This document shows positions 26,997 to 35,599 of a stretch of 64,000 nucleotides of DNA, in pieces. Within the stretch, counting starts at the first letter, position 1. The number at the start of each line of letters is the position of its first letter. Source of the DNA: JAGVSR01 sp033765145 (GTDB lineage: Bacteria; Pseudomonadota; Alphaproteobacteria; Rhizobiales; Hyphomicrobiaceae). The position numbers and the translations under genes are program-made. The DNA lies in NCBI GenBank assembly GCA_033765145.1, contig JANRIH010000020.1:62001-126000 (forward strand), written 5' to 3'. The notes beneath the pieces were generated by a model. The model did no database searches. It worked only from the letters and a program-made list of their open reading frames with translations, and was not told the DNA's origin.

Positions 26997-27611
26997 CTAC
27001 CCCCGCTCGCGGGGAGAGGGGAACCGCGTGGGGCCCGACTGCGTCAGGACCCAATCCAAACGCTCGTCATAATGGGCGTGCGGCACGGCGTCGACCCTCT
27101 GCTCGTCGAAGGCCAAACCGATGGCGATGACAGGCTTCAGCGCGCGGAGGCGGGCCAGCGTCCGGTCGTAGAAGCCGCCGCCGTAACCGAGCCGATAGCC
27201 CTCGCGATCGAACGCGAGGAGAGGACCCAGGATAACGTCCGGCTCGACAACGGGTGCTGAGGGGAGCGGTTCGCGGATGCCCCATTGCACTTCGCCCAAT
27301 GGCTCGCCGGGTTTCCAGGCGCGGAACACGAGCGGGCGGCCCTTCGCCTCCATGACCGGCAGGGCGATGCCGTAGCCTTCTTGGATCAACCGTTCGATCA
27401 GGGGAAAGGGGTCGATCTCAGCGCCGATCGGCAGAAACGCCGTGACCCAGGCGGGTGCTGCGGCGCCGGCGAAGCCGATCCCGTGGCCGGCGATCGCCCG
27501 GGCGGCTTCCCGACCGTGCCGCCCCGCCGCCCGGTCGCGAACGGCTTTCATGTCCGTGCGGAGGGCCTTTTTCGCAGCGACTAGTTCCGTCTCGGTCGCG
27601 GTTTCGGTCAC
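26997..27611 (-). CDS. fau: 5-formyltetrahydrofolate cyclo-ligase
   Basis: It converts 5-formyl-THF to 5,10-methenyl-THF with ATP. The 204-residue protein has the ATP-binding N-terminal AAKKALRTDMKAVRD, WVTAFLPIGAEIDP, and the C-terminal loop LLAFDREGYRLGYGGGFYDRTL that is diagnostic. The start is a GTG at 27611 with AGGG about 9 bases upstream. That ribosome site lies within the 3' strand of the closing stem of the probable 6S RNA that abuts it, a linkage known in many proteobacteria (ssrS-ygfA). A YmdB-type gene follows at once. Confidence 0.93.
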   Translation of the reverse strand: MTETATETELVAAKKALRTDMKAVRDRAAGRHGREAARAIAGHGIGFAGAAAPAWVTAFLPIGAEIDPFPLIERLIQEGYGIALPVMEAKGRPLVFRAWKPGEPLGEVQWGIREPLPSAPVVEPDVILGPLLAFDREGYRLGYGGGFYDRTLARLRALKPVIAIGLAFDEQRVDAVPHAHYDERLDWVLTQSGPTRFPSPRERG

Positions 27612-27745
27612 GAATTCTGCCCTGAAATCAGTGCCGCGGAAGCCGTTGGAGCGTTCGATCTCGCCGGGTCCCTACAAAAGTAAGGTGGGCGCCGTGTGCC
27701 CGGAACCACGGCTCCGGGCAGGGACAGCTCCCTGGCAGATCTTAT
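27612..27745 (-). ncRNA. ssrS: Probable 6S RNA (SsrS)
   Basis: The DNA immediately upstream of fau on the same strand can fold into a 6S-like rod. A closing stem TCTGCC/GGCAGA (27734-27739 with 27616-27622) leads to GGAGC/GCTCC and then GTCCCT/AGGGAC, separated by a wide asymmetric bubble. An apical hairpin GCCCGGA/TCCGGGC follows. No protein frame fits. 6S RNA, which mimics an open promoter to sequester housekeeping RNA polymerase, sits upstream of fau in many proteobacteria, so position and shape agree. The ends are approximate, and a covariance-model search was not possible. Confidence 0.62.
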
Positions 27746-27879
27746 AGGCCCTGGAGATTCATTTGCTCCTGACGCGCCCCGCAGCTCGGGGAATCTAGGC
27801 TGGGACCGCGAGAAAATCGAGAGGGTCAATCGATCGCCTTGCAAAGTCTGATGCGGGTAACCGGCCCGCGGCTCCGCGG

Positions 27880-27908
27880 TTGACAGAGCTGCAACGTCCC
27901 GTGCAAAG
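27880..27908 (+). promoter_or_regulatory. Weak candidate promoter of the lanmodulin-like gene
   Basis: A perfect TTGACA (27880-27885) is followed after 17 bases by GCAAAG, a poor -10. It lies about 50 bases upstream of the EF-hand gene and points toward it. Only the -35 half is convincing. Confidence 0.3.
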
Positions 27909-27956
27909 CTCGGACGCCATCTAAGCCTGCCGGATATAACCAAAAGGAATAACGCG

Positions 27957-28367
27957 ATGATTTCTCGCTCCCTCTTGCTTGGTACTGCCGCCTATCTCGG
28001 CGTAGCGTTGGCCCTTTCCTTGCCGGCCGAGGCCGGGCATCGGGACTGCAGCGCGCTTCATGCCTTGAACCCCGACGGCGACGGCTCGCTCGACTGGCGC
28101 GAGGTTCGGAGCGCCGCGAAGGCGCTGTTCCACAAGCTCAACAACGACGGCGACGGGACGTTGGAACTCGACGAAGTCGCCGGCCGCGTCGGACTCCTCT
28201 CGTTCGCCCGCGCCAACCCGGATCGTGACGGCTCTCTCGACATGGGCGAGTGGCTCGGCCTCGTGAAGCACCGCTTCGAGCGGGCCAATCCCGACGGCGA
28301 CGCCACGATCGAATGCGACGAGTGGACGAGCCTCCGCGGTCTCAGGCTGCAGAAGGTGACCTACTGA
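27957..28367 (+). CDS. Lanmodulin-like periplasmic four-EF-hand protein
   Basis: A 136-residue protein with a signal peptide cleaved near AEA/G (residue 26) and four 12-residue EF loops at 38-49, 62-73, 87-98 and 111-122. Helices of only 12, 13 and 12 residues join them. These spacings and the P at loop position 2 (loops 1, 3, 4: NPDGDGSLDWRE, NPDRDGSLDMGE, NPDGDATIECDE) match the lanthanide-binding protein lanmodulin of Methylorubrum, not calmodulin. It differs in having Asn instead of Asp at position 1 of every loop, Asn at position 2 of loop 2, Glu at position 9 of loops 2 and 4, and Cys31 and Cys120. Metal preference is therefore uncertain. Confidence 0.82.
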   Translation: MISRSLLLGTAAYLGVALALSLPAEAGHRDCSALHALNPDGDGSLDWREVRSAAKALFHKLNNDGDGTLELDEVAGRVGLLSFARANPDRDGSLDMGEWLGLVKHRFERANPDGDATIECDEWTSLRGLRLQKVTY

Positions 28368-28444
28368 GGTCGCGTGCGCGATCTCACGAATTCATTCCGA
28401 GCGAAATTCGGAGACGTTCGCGGGTTTGCACAACGTTCGACATT

Positions 28445-28466
28445 ACGGGCCCGAATCCGGGCCCGT
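28445..28466. terminator. Bidirectional hairpin between convergent genes
   Basis: A perfect 9-bp stem ACGGGCCCG / CGGGCCCGT with a 4-base loop AATC lies between the EF-hand gene (plus) and the coiled-coil gene (minus). Without a T-run on either side it is probably a modest terminator for both. Confidence 0.55.
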
Positions 28467-28502
28467 TCGGTTCGCTGGCGTATACGGAAGAGCTAAGGCC
28501 GC

Positions 28503-28775
28503 TCATCGACGCTCGGTCGGATCCTCGAGGGAGCTTTCCAGCGAATCGATCACCCAATTCACGCGGTCGATCGCCAAAGCCCTCAGCTTTTCCAGCTCGG
28601 CGATCCGCGCTTCCGCGCGCGCGAGGTCGTCTTTCAGTCGCGCACACTCGGCCTCGAGCGCACTGGATTTCCTGTCGTTGGCCGTGATCTCGTCCTCGGA
28701 CTTCCGAATGCTGCTGTCTGGATGCGCGTCGTCATTGGCCACGCGCCTGGCCTTCATTCTCACCCGCTGTGTCAT
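28503..28775 (-). CDS. Small coiled-coil protein
   Basis: A 90-residue protein, predicted as one long coiled coil from about residue 25 to the end (ALEAECARLKDDLARAEARI, then ELEKLRALAIDRVNWVIDSL). The ATG at 28775 is preferred over a start 24 bases upstream, but neither has a strong ribosome site. In related bacteria a coiled-coil DUF4164-type gene and zapA occupy this place between 6S RNA and gapA. This could be a divergent DUF4164 protein, and zapA itself is missing. Confidence 0.6.
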   Translation of the reverse strand: MTQRVRMKARRVANDDAHPDSSIRKSEDEITANDRKSSALEAECARLKDDLARAEARIAELEKLRALAIDRVNWVIDSLESSLEDPTERR

Positions 28776-28945
28776 GGCCAATCCGTTCGATTGGAACATT
28801 CGCTCCGACGGCGGCCACGCCCACGGCAGCCATCAGCGCGCCCTTCCGGAAACCATAGGTCGGTGGCTTCGAGGGTGCAACAAAAGGGCGCGCCATACAC
28901 GCGATAATCTACAGCGCACCGCGGCTGCATTCTTCCCAAGACGCA

Positions 28946-28974
28946 TTGACACAGAGACCGTGCACCAAGTTAAT
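28946..28974 (+). promoter_or_regulatory. Promoter of gapA
   Basis: A perfect -35 TTGACA (28946-28951), a 17-base spacer and a -10-like GTTAAT (28969-28974) point toward gapA. They predict a start of transcription near 28981 and a leader of about 80 bases. Confidence 0.6.
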
Positions 28975-29060
28975 GGCGCCGATTTCGGCAGCCGATCGCC
29001 GCACACCTGTCACAGTGCACCGGCTTTGGCGCCATTTCCATTCCCCAAAAGGAGACCCCA

Positions 29061-30068
29061 ATGGCAGTGAAGGTCGCGATCAATGGCTTCGGCCGCATCG
29101 GGCGCAATGTGCTCCGCGCGATCATTGAGAGCGGGCGGTCCGACATTCAAGTCGTTGCTATCAACGATCTCGGCCCGGTCGAGACTAATGCGCACCTGCT
29201 GCGATTCGACAGCGTTCACGGCCGCTTCCCGGGCAAGGTCGCGATCTCGGGGGACACGATCGATGTCGGTGCGGGGCCGATCAAGGTCACGGCCATCAAG
29301 AACCCGGCCGAGTTGCCCCACGGCGCCATGGGTGTCGATGTCGCGATGGAGTGCACGGGCATCTTCACGTCGAAGGACAAGGCTTCCAGCCACCTTCAGG
29401 CCGGCGCCAAGCGCGTGCTCGTCTCGGCACCGGCCGACGGCGCCGATCTCACCGTCGTTTACGGCGTCAATCACGACAAGCTCACCAAGGACCACGTGGT
29501 CGTCTCGAACGCGTCGTGCACGACGAACTGCCTCGCGCCCGTCGCCAAGGTTCTCAACGATCTCGTCGGAATCGAGAAGGGGTTTATGACGACGATCCAT
29601 GCCTACACGGGCGACCAGCCGACACTCGATACGATGCACAAGGACCTCTACCGCGCGCGCGCCGCGGCGCTTTCCATGATTCCGACCTCGACGGGTGCCG
29701 CCAAGGCCGTCGGCCTCGTGCTTCCGGAACTGAACGGCAAGCTCGACGGCACCGCCATCCGCGTGCCGACGCCCAACGTGTCCGTCGTCGATTTCAAGTT
29801 CATCGCGCGGAACGAGACGACCAAGGACGAGATCAACGCCGCCATCCAGGCCGCCGCCGCCGGGCCGCTGAAGGGCGTTCTCGGCGTCACGGATCAGCCC
29901 AATGTGTCGATGGACTTCAACCACGACAGCCATTCGTCGATCTTCCATCTCGACCAAACGAAGGTCATGGACGGCAAGCTGGTGCGCGTGCTCTCCTGGT
30001 ACGACAACGAGTGGGGCTTCTCGAACCGCATGAGCGACACGGCCGTCGCCATGGCGAAGCTGATCTGA
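29061..30068 (+). CDS. gapA: Glyceraldehyde-3-phosphate dehydrogenase
   Basis: It catalyses oxidation and phosphorylation of GAP in glycolysis, or the reverse in gluconeogenesis and the Calvin cycle. The 335-residue product has the Rossmann start VAINGFGRIGRNVLRA, the catalytic Cys153 in NASCTTNCLAPVAKVL, HAYTGDQPTLD, and SWYDNEWGFSNRM at the C-terminus. A GGAG ribosome site precedes the ATG. The residue after the NAD-binding strand (NDLG) fits NAD preference. In many relatives pgk and fba follow directly; here a Uma2 gene follows and pgk is not in the window. Confidence 0.97.
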   Translation: MAVKVAINGFGRIGRNVLRAIIESGRSDIQVVAINDLGPVETNAHLLRFDSVHGRFPGKVAISGDTIDVGAGPIKVTAIKNPAELPHGAMGVDVAMECTGIFTSKDKASSHLQAGAKRVLVSAPADGADLTVVYGVNHDKLTKDHVVVSNASCTTNCLAPVAKVLNDLVGIEKGFMTTIHAYTGDQPTLDTMHKDLYRARAAALSMIPTSTGAAKAVGLVLPELNGKLDGTAIRVPTPNVSVVDFKFIARNETTKDEINAAIQAAAAGPLKGVLGVTDQPNVSMDFNHDSHSSIFHLDQTKVMDGKLVRVLSWYDNEWGFSNRMSDTAVAMAKLI

Positions 30069-30136
30069 CGGTTTTCTCTTGACCACGGCCGGCACGGCGC
30101 CTCGCCCTAAGGGCGGCGCTGTGCTATGTTTTGGTC

Positions 30137-30715
30137 ATGAATATCCATTCGCCCAGCCGTCCCGCGACCTATGCCGATATCGAGGCACTGCCGCCGAATG
30201 TCGTTGGCGAGATCCTCTTCGGCGTTCTCCACACCCATCCTCGACCTGCGCCGCGGCATGCCCGCGCCTTGTCGCGGCTCGGAGCTGAACTCGATGGGCC
30301 GTTTGATCGCGGCAAAGGCGGCCCGGGCGGCTGGATCATTCTCGATGAACCCGAACTGCACCTCGGCTCTCACGTCGTTGTACCCGACCTCGCTGGATGG
30401 CGGCGTGAACGCCTGCCGAAGCTGCCAGAGACCGCTTTCTTCGAAACGGCGCCCGATTGGGTGTGTGAAGTCCTTTCCCCGGCAACGGCACGGGTCGATC
30501 GCACAGACAAGCTGGCTATCTACGCGGAGCATGGCGTTGGGCATGTATGGCTCGTCGATCCCATCGCCATGACGCTCGAGGTTCTCGCCCTAACGGACGG
30601 CAAATGGCAGATCGCGGCGACCTTCAAGGACGCCGATCCTGTCACCGCGCCGCCGTTCGACGCCCACACGTTCGCCCTCGACGTGCTCTGGCCCGAAGAT
30701 GCACGACCGGGTTGA
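30137..30715 (+). CDS. Uma2-family putative endonuclease
   Basis: A 192-residue protein of the Uma2 (DUF820) family, a PD-(D/E)XK-nuclease fold. The catalytic pattern is visible as the Asp in VVVPDLAGWRRERLP and the Glu in WVCEVLSPATARVDRTDK, with the downstream YAEHGVGHVWLVDP strand. Uma2 proteins are abundant in cyanobacteria and some bacteria with uncertain roles, often as solitary mobile genes. It starts 68 bases after gapA and ends near the convergent DUF2254 gene. A GC-rich hairpin lies at about 30096-30119 in the gap after gapA. Confidence 0.88.
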   Translation: MNIHSPSRPATYADIEALPPNVVGEILFGVLHTHPRPAPRHARALSRLGAELDGPFDRGKGGPGGWIILDEPELHLGSHVVVPDLAGWRRERLPKLPETAFFETAPDWVCEVLSPATARVDRTDKLAIYAEHGVGHVWLVDPIAMTLEVLALTDGKWQIAATFKDADPVTAPPFDAHTFALDVLWPEDARPG

Positions 30716-30730
30716 GCGTTTGATATACGA

Positions 30731-32026
30731 TCAGGAACTCAACCCGGTCGTACCCGCACCTGCCGCGGTTCGCACGACTTCGGCAGCCGCGAAAGCGCGG
30801 TCGCGGTGCGCGGCGATCGGGAGCGCGGCGTCGGCCAATTGGAGCGATACGTCGGACATGCGCATCGCTGCGTCGGCGACCTCGGGGTCGCCCATACGCG
30901 CGAGCGTCGCCAGGGACTTTTGCAGCGCGACGACGACTTCGATCGCACCAGAGCCGTCGCGGGCGATGGCGGTGAAGGCGTCTTCCAGGAGGTCGGTCGG
31001 AGAGAGCGGGGGCAGCTCCACGCGGAGTGTACGGACATCCGCCAGCGATGCCGCGCGCCTGATCTCGACGTAGCGGACCAGCACGCTCATCAGCTCGCTC
31101 AGAACTGCGATTGCCGTACCGGGATCGTTTACGCCTGGAGACAAAGCTCGGTCGGCGGTTTCGGAGAGTGCTCGTATTCGCGTTCGAACATCGACGCCGT
31201 CTCTCGGGACAGATTCGAGACGGATCGCCGTAACGATGCGCTTTTCCAGTTTCGTCGTCAGTGCCTCTCCAGGCGCGACATAGGCGATCGGAACCGAGGG
31301 CTCTGCGAGGTCGCCCGGCCGCACGGTCACGACGATCCGGCAGTCTTGCTTCTCGGCCCACGCGCCGAGCCGGCGGACGTCAACATAGTCGACCCAGCCC
31401 ATTGACGTCGGACGGACCGCGGCCGCGCCAGAGGGTATGTCCCCGCTCCAAGGAACAGCACCATAGGTCCCGATATTGTCCACCTTCAGGGCTTCGCGGG
31501 CGGCGCGCGCCAAAGTCTCAATTCCTGCAATGGAGTGACCGAGCCGGGCGGCTTCTCCGATCCAGCGGACAAATGCCAGCAGCACGGCGGCCATGGCGAG
31601 CACGAGCCCGATGAAAAGTATGAGATGGCCCGACCGCGCCATCGGGAGCAGCTCGATTGCGGCCGCGCAGCCGACGGCGAAGACGAACGAGCCGGTCGTC
31701 AAGCGAAGGACGCCGATCCCTTTGCCATCGCGCATGACAATGCGGGAGGCGCGGGGTGTCGTCGACTGGGAGACGACGCCCGCCGCCGTGATAATGGCCG
31801 TCACGGTCAAGGCGGCGAGCGGCAACAGGCCCGCCGCGAACGCCGCGTACAGGGTCAGAAGGGATGATTTTTCGATCTCGACCGAATGATAGTCGTCGAG
31901 GAGCGGGCCAGTTACCACGGCAGCGCCGATCACAAAGCCGGTCAGGACGGCGGCGGACAACAGTCCAAACCACAGCCGGCCGCTCACCCCACGCCGCCGG
32001 CGTTCAGCGCCGAATGCTGGCGGCAT
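30731..32026 (-). CDS. DUF2254 membrane protein
   Basis: A 431-residue protein with four N-terminal membrane segments (from LWFGLLSAAVLTGFVIGAAV to LILFIGLVLAMAAVLLAFV) and a large cytoplasmic region. The region carries the DUF2254 hallmark LSPGVNDPGTAIAVLSEL. The ATG at 32026 has a strong GGGAGGAG site; the reading frame extends upstream but without homology. The family has no established function, though some members are linked to ion transport or envelope stress. It is convergent with the Uma2 gene and divergent from fba. Confidence 0.85.
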   Translation of the reverse strand: MPPAFGAERRRRGVSGRLWFGLLSAAVLTGFVIGAAVVTGPLLDDYHSVEIEKSSLLTLYAAFAAGLLPLAALTVTAIITAAGVVSQSTTPRASRIVMRDGKGIGVLRLTTGSFVFAVGCAAAIELLPMARSGHLILFIGLVLAMAAVLLAFVRWIGEAARLGHSIAGIETLARAAREALKVDNIGTYGAVPWSGDIPSGAAAVRPTSMGWVDYVDVRRLGAWAEKQDCRIVVTVRPGDLAEPSVPIAYVAPGEALTTKLEKRIVTAIRLESVPRDGVDVRTRIRALSETADRALSPGVNDPGTAIAVLSELMSVLVRYVEIRRAASLADVRTLRVELPPLSPTDLLEDAFTAIARDGSGAIEVVVALQKSLATLARMGDPEVADAAMRMSDVSLQLADAALPIAAHRDRAFAAAEVVRTAAGAGTTGLSS

Positions 32027-32280
32027 ATTCTCCTCCCTGAACGCCCCCCGAGACCGGCCGTCCGTCGTGCTCTCGCCGATACTCCTCGACCTACCCGCAG
32101 CAACGGCTCGCGTCAAACGCCCGGCATGCCTCGATATTCGACCCGCCGGGCGCGGCAATGACGCGCAGCACGGGACGAACGTGATCCCCGGCTCGCCCAC
32201 TTGGATGGCTTGGCAGGAACCCGCCAAACCGGCTAAGCGGTCCACCAGAATGTTCGATCTCAGGAACGAGAGGATATGCC

Positions 32281-33315
32281 ATGACCGAGACGCTGTCCGA
32301 TATCGCCCGTGCCATGGTCGCACCGGGCAAAGGCATCCTTGCCGCTGACGAAAGCTCGGGCACGATCAAGAAGCGTTTCGACAAGATCAATCTCGCATCG
32401 ACCGAGGACAGCCGCCGCGACTATCGCGAGATGCTGTTCCGCGCCGACGAAGCGATGAAGTCCTACGTCTCGGGCGTCATTCTCTACGACGAGACCATCC
32501 GGCAGAAGGCGAAGGACGGAACGCCACTCGTCGCCATCATGAAGGCCGCAGGCTCGATCCCCGGCATCAAAGTCGACACGGGCGCCAAGGCGCTCGCCGG
32601 TCCCACATCGAAAATCGAGACGGTGACCGAGGGTCTCGACGGCCTGCGCGAGCGTCTCGCGGAATACTATGCGCTCGGCGCACGGTTCGCGAAGTGGCGC
32701 GCGGTCATCACCATCGCCGACGGATGCCCGACCTGGAATTGCGTCAAAGCCAATGCACATGCGCTCGCACGCTACGCCGCGCTCTGCCAGGAAGCGAAGA
32801 TCGTCCCGATCGTTGAGCCCGAGGTCCTGATGGACGGCGAGCATTCGGGTCACGACATCGACGAATGCTATCGCGTCACCGAGTGGACGCTGCGCATGGT
32901 CTTCCGCGAGCTCTACGACGCGCGCGTCGACCTCGAAGGCATGATCCTGAAGCCCAACATGGTCATCGCGGGGCAGAAGTCTTCGAAGCAGGCGAGTGCC
33001 GCGGAAGTTGCGGAAAAGACCGTAAAGTGCCTCAAGTCGACGGTTCCTTCGACGGTGCCGGGCATCGCATTCCTTTCAGGTGGCCAGTCGGACGAGGCGG
33101 CGACGGAACACCTTTCGCTCATGAACGCGATGGGTGGCCTGCCCTGGGCGCTGACGTTCTCCTATGGCCGCGCGCTGCAAGCTGCGGCTCTGAAGGCCTG
33201 GGGCGGCAAGCCGGAGAACGTCGCCGCCGGCCAGCGCGCCTTCACGCATCGCGCGAAGATGAACAGCCTTGCCGCGCGCGGCACGTGGAGCGCCGGGCTC
33301 GAGAAGGCGGCCTGA
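32281..33315 (+). CDS. fba: Fructose-bisphosphate aldolase, class I
   Basis: A 344-residue Schiff-base aldolase that cleaves fructose-1,6-bisphosphate to DHAP and GAP. Family motifs are VAPGKGILAADESSGTIKKR near the start, Lys224 in MILKPNMVIAG as the Schiff-base lysine, FLSGGQSDEAATEHL and LTFSYGRALQAAAL. A GAGAGGA ribosome site precedes the ATG. Class I enzymes need no metal. It is followed by a clean intrinsic terminator, so it is a single-gene unit. Its usual partner pgk is absent from the window. Confidence 0.97.
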   Translation: MTETLSDIARAMVAPGKGILAADESSGTIKKRFDKINLASTEDSRRDYREMLFRADEAMKSYVSGVILYDETIRQKAKDGTPLVAIMKAAGSIPGIKVDTGAKALAGPTSKIETVTEGLDGLRERLAEYYALGARFAKWRAVITIADGCPTWNCVKANAHALARYAALCQEAKIVPIVEPEVLMDGEHSGHDIDECYRVTEWTLRMVFRELYDARVDLEGMILKPNMVIAGQKSSKQASAAEVAEKTVKCLKSTVPSTVPGIAFLSGGQSDEAATEHLSLMNAMGGLPWALTFSYGRALQAAALKAWGGKPENVAAGQRAFTHRAKMNSLAARGTWSAGLEKAA

Positions 33316-33350
33316 TCGACAGCCGATGCGATAAATTTGGGACGATGAAT

Positions 33351-33382
33351 GCCGCTCCCGCGCACCCGGGAGCGGCTTTTTT
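33351..33382 (+). terminator. Intrinsic terminator after fba
   Basis: A perfect 10-bp stem GCCGCTCCCG / CGGGAGCGGC with a 6-base loop (CGCACC) is followed by TTTTTT. It lies 35 bases past the fba stop and ends at the convergent adenylate cyclase gene. Confidence 0.93.
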
Positions 33383-34674
33383 CACGCTGCGTGAATGCCG
33401 GTCAGGAACCAGCTTTCCTGTTCGCCAACGCCCTTGATCGTCACGAGTCCACGTGATTCGAACTCGAACTTGGTGTCGAGGCGAGAGCGGCATGTGGGAC
33501 AGACGAGGATGCGACCCGGCATCGACAAATTTTCGAGCCTTGCCGCGAGGTTCACCGCGTCGCCCCAGACGTCGTAGGTGAACTTCTGCCGGCCGATGAC
33601 GCCGGCCATCACCGGCCCTGCCGCCAGACCCATCCGCATCGACAGCCCAAGGCCGCGCGCCTGGCTGATCACCTCGACGGTCGCCATCATGTCGAGGGCC
33701 ATGCGCGCCAGCCGCTCGGCGTGATCCGGGGATGGTATCGGGATACCGGATGCCACCATGTAGGCGTCGCCGATGGTCTTGATCTTCTCGACGCCGTGCT
33801 TCTCGGTCAGCGCATCGAATGCCGAGACGATCTCGTTCAATAGCGACACCGTTTCCGCAGCGCCGAGGCGGCGGGCCATCGCGACAAATCCCGAAATATC
33901 CGCGAAGAGCACGGATGCCTCGTCGAAGTTGTCGGCGATCGGCTCGTCGGGTCGCGCTTTAAGTCGCTCGACGATCGCATCGGGAAGAATGTTGCGTAGA
34001 AGCGTGTCGGTCTCGGCCTTCGCGGCCTCGGCGAGACGGAAGGCATACCAGACCGACGCGCCGATCAGCGCGGCTGTCGTGATCGCGGCCTGCACGTAGA
34101 TCGAATTCACCACCTCGGGCTCGGCGTCGATCCGCGCGGCTTCCTCGGGGAACCAAAAGTGGGATGCGAGATGAAGGGCGACGCCCGAAACGATGACGGC
34201 CAGAACCAGGCCCATCCGCTTCAGACCGAAGACCACGAAGGGGGCCGCGGCGCCGACGAAATACTGAACATGCACGCCCGAGTCGTGACCGAGATAGCGC
34301 GTGAACGCAATGAGAGCGCACCATTCCGCAATTACGATGATGAGCGCACCGGCGATATCGTTCAGCCGGTGGGCGAAGGGTACGGACGCGGCGGCCACCA
34401 CGAGAGCCAAATTGATCCAGATGATCGGCGCGTATTTGTCGTAGTCGAGGAGCGCGTGCTGGATCGCGTAGACGAGCGTCGAAACGACGATCAGGTAGGA
34501 GATCATGTTGAGGATCATGAGCCGCCGCTTCACGTCCGGCGGATAGCCGGTCGTTCCGGCTTCAGCGAGCCACGACACCAGCCGGCCCATGCCGCGAAAC
34601 GGCAGGCGCTGCGTGTTGGACGCAATGCGGCGCCAGATCGCCTTCCGATCCTCTCCCCTCGAGCGATCCATCAT
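33382..34674 (-). CDS. Membrane-bound class III adenylate cyclase
   Basis: A 430-residue protein with about six N-terminal membrane segments and a C-terminal nucleotide cyclase domain. The metal-binding Asps are in ASVLFADISGFVAMA and IGDAYMVASG, and the transition-state Asn and Arg in VWGDAVNLAARLEN. The substrate-specifying EKIKTIGD Lys supports ATP, hence cAMP. The gene begins 29 bases after the CRP/FNR-type gene on the same strand, so producer and sensor of cAMP form an operon. The start (34674 or 34671) has a weak ribosome site. Confidence 0.92.
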   Translation of the reverse strand: MMDRSRGEDRKAIWRRIASNTQRLPFRGMGRLVSWLAEAGTTGYPPDVKRRLMILNMISYLIVVSTLVYAIQHALLDYDKYAPIIWINLALVVAAASVPFAHRLNDIAGALIIVIAEWCALIAFTRYLGHDSGVHVQYFVGAAAPFVVFGLKRMGLVLAVIVSGVALHLASHFWFPEEAARIDAEPEVVNSIYVQAAITTAALIGASVWYAFRLAEAAKAETDTLLRNILPDAIVERLKARPDEPIADNFDEASVLFADISGFVAMARRLGAAETVSLLNEIVSAFDALTEKHGVEKIKTIGDAYMVASGIPIPSPDHAERLARMALDMMATVEVISQARGLGLSMRMGLAAGPVMAGVIGRQKFTYDVWGDAVNLAARLENLSMPGRILVCPTCRSRLDTKFEFESRGLVTIKGVGEQESWFLTGIHAA

Positions 34675-34702
34675 CGATTGATCCCGGCGGCGCGGCTGTC
34701 CC

Positions 34703-35398
34703 TCAACCGGCGCCCGCAATGTCCTCGAGCGCTTCGATCCTGCAAACGAACCCGCGCGTCGAGCGTTCGATCGCGCCTTGTTCCTCCAACAAAGCCAGCG
34801 CCGCGTTGACCTTGGGACGGCTCGCGCCGATCAAGAGCGCCAGTTCGCTCTGGGAGATCGGCAGGTCGAGCGCCACGCGCTCGGCATCGGCATCGCCCTT
34901 CTGACGCGCGGCCGCCAGAAAGAAGCGGGCGAGCCGGACTTCGATGGGGTAGAGGGCGATCCCTTCGAGTTGCTGGTCCGCTTCGCGGACGCGGTTGCAG
35001 AGGAAGCGGATCACGGATTCGCGAACCGCACTGCGCGTTTCGATCAGGCGGTTCAGCGATCCTTTCGACAACGATCGCGCCTCGACCTTCGAGACGGCCG
35101 TCGCGTCCGCTGTGCGCGATCCGCCGTCGAGCACCGCGATCTCACCGAAGATCTGACCACTTTCGGCATGGGCGAAGGACAGTTCACGGCCTTCCGGTGT
35201 CAGCACCGATAGGCGAACGCGACCGGACACGACGAGATAGATGTCCCGTCCCGGATCGCCCCGCCCGAAGACCATTTCGCCTGCCCCGAAGGAGGCTTCG
35301 CGCATTTCCGACACGACGCTTTGCCGGTCGGGCACGTCCAGCCCTCCGAACAATGCCGTCTTTCCGATAATGTCGACGAGCGAATCCTTGGTAGCCAT
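34703..35398 (-). CDS. CRP/FNR-family transcription regulator
   Basis: A 231-residue regulator with an N-terminal cyclic-nucleotide-binding domain and a C-terminal winged helix. The phosphate-binding cassette IFGEIAVLDGGSRTADATAV has the Glu and Arg that bind cAMP in true CRPs. The helix-turn-helix is ISQSELALLIGASRPKVNAAL. There are no FNR-type cysteines. It is the first gene of a pair with an adenylate cyclase, which supports cAMP as the ligand. It is divergent from maf across a gap of 201 bases that holds both promoters. Confidence 0.92.
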   Translation of the reverse strand: MATKDSLVDIIGKTALFGGLDVPDRQSVVSEMREASFGAGEMVFGRGDPGRDIYLVVSGRVRLSVLTPEGRELSFAHAESGQIFGEIAVLDGGSRTADATAVSKVEARSLSKGSLNRLIETRSAVRESVIRFLCNRVREADQQLEGIALYPIEVRLARFFLAAARQKGDADAERVALDLPISQSELALLIGASRPKVNAALALLEEQGAIERSTRGFVCRIEALEDIAGAG

Positions 35399-35599
35399 GG
35401 CACGCCTCCCGCCAGCCGGTTATCCGTGGAACAGAGCCCAAAGGCAATGACGGGGCGATCCCATAGGTAACAACTCACAACGGCGCTCGGCGATCCGCCG
35501 GGTAAAGCCATACCTCCGCCGCTTCGTCTGCTATAGATTCACGGTGACACCGGTGGTTCGCGACGGCGCCAAACCTCTTCTCCAGGAGATGACGACAAG

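Noticed and set aside
28426..29070. Plus-strand frame between the EF-hand gene and gapA
   Set aside because: It runs across the convergent hairpin, a real minus-strand coiled-coil gene and the gapA promoter, and has no recognisable domain.
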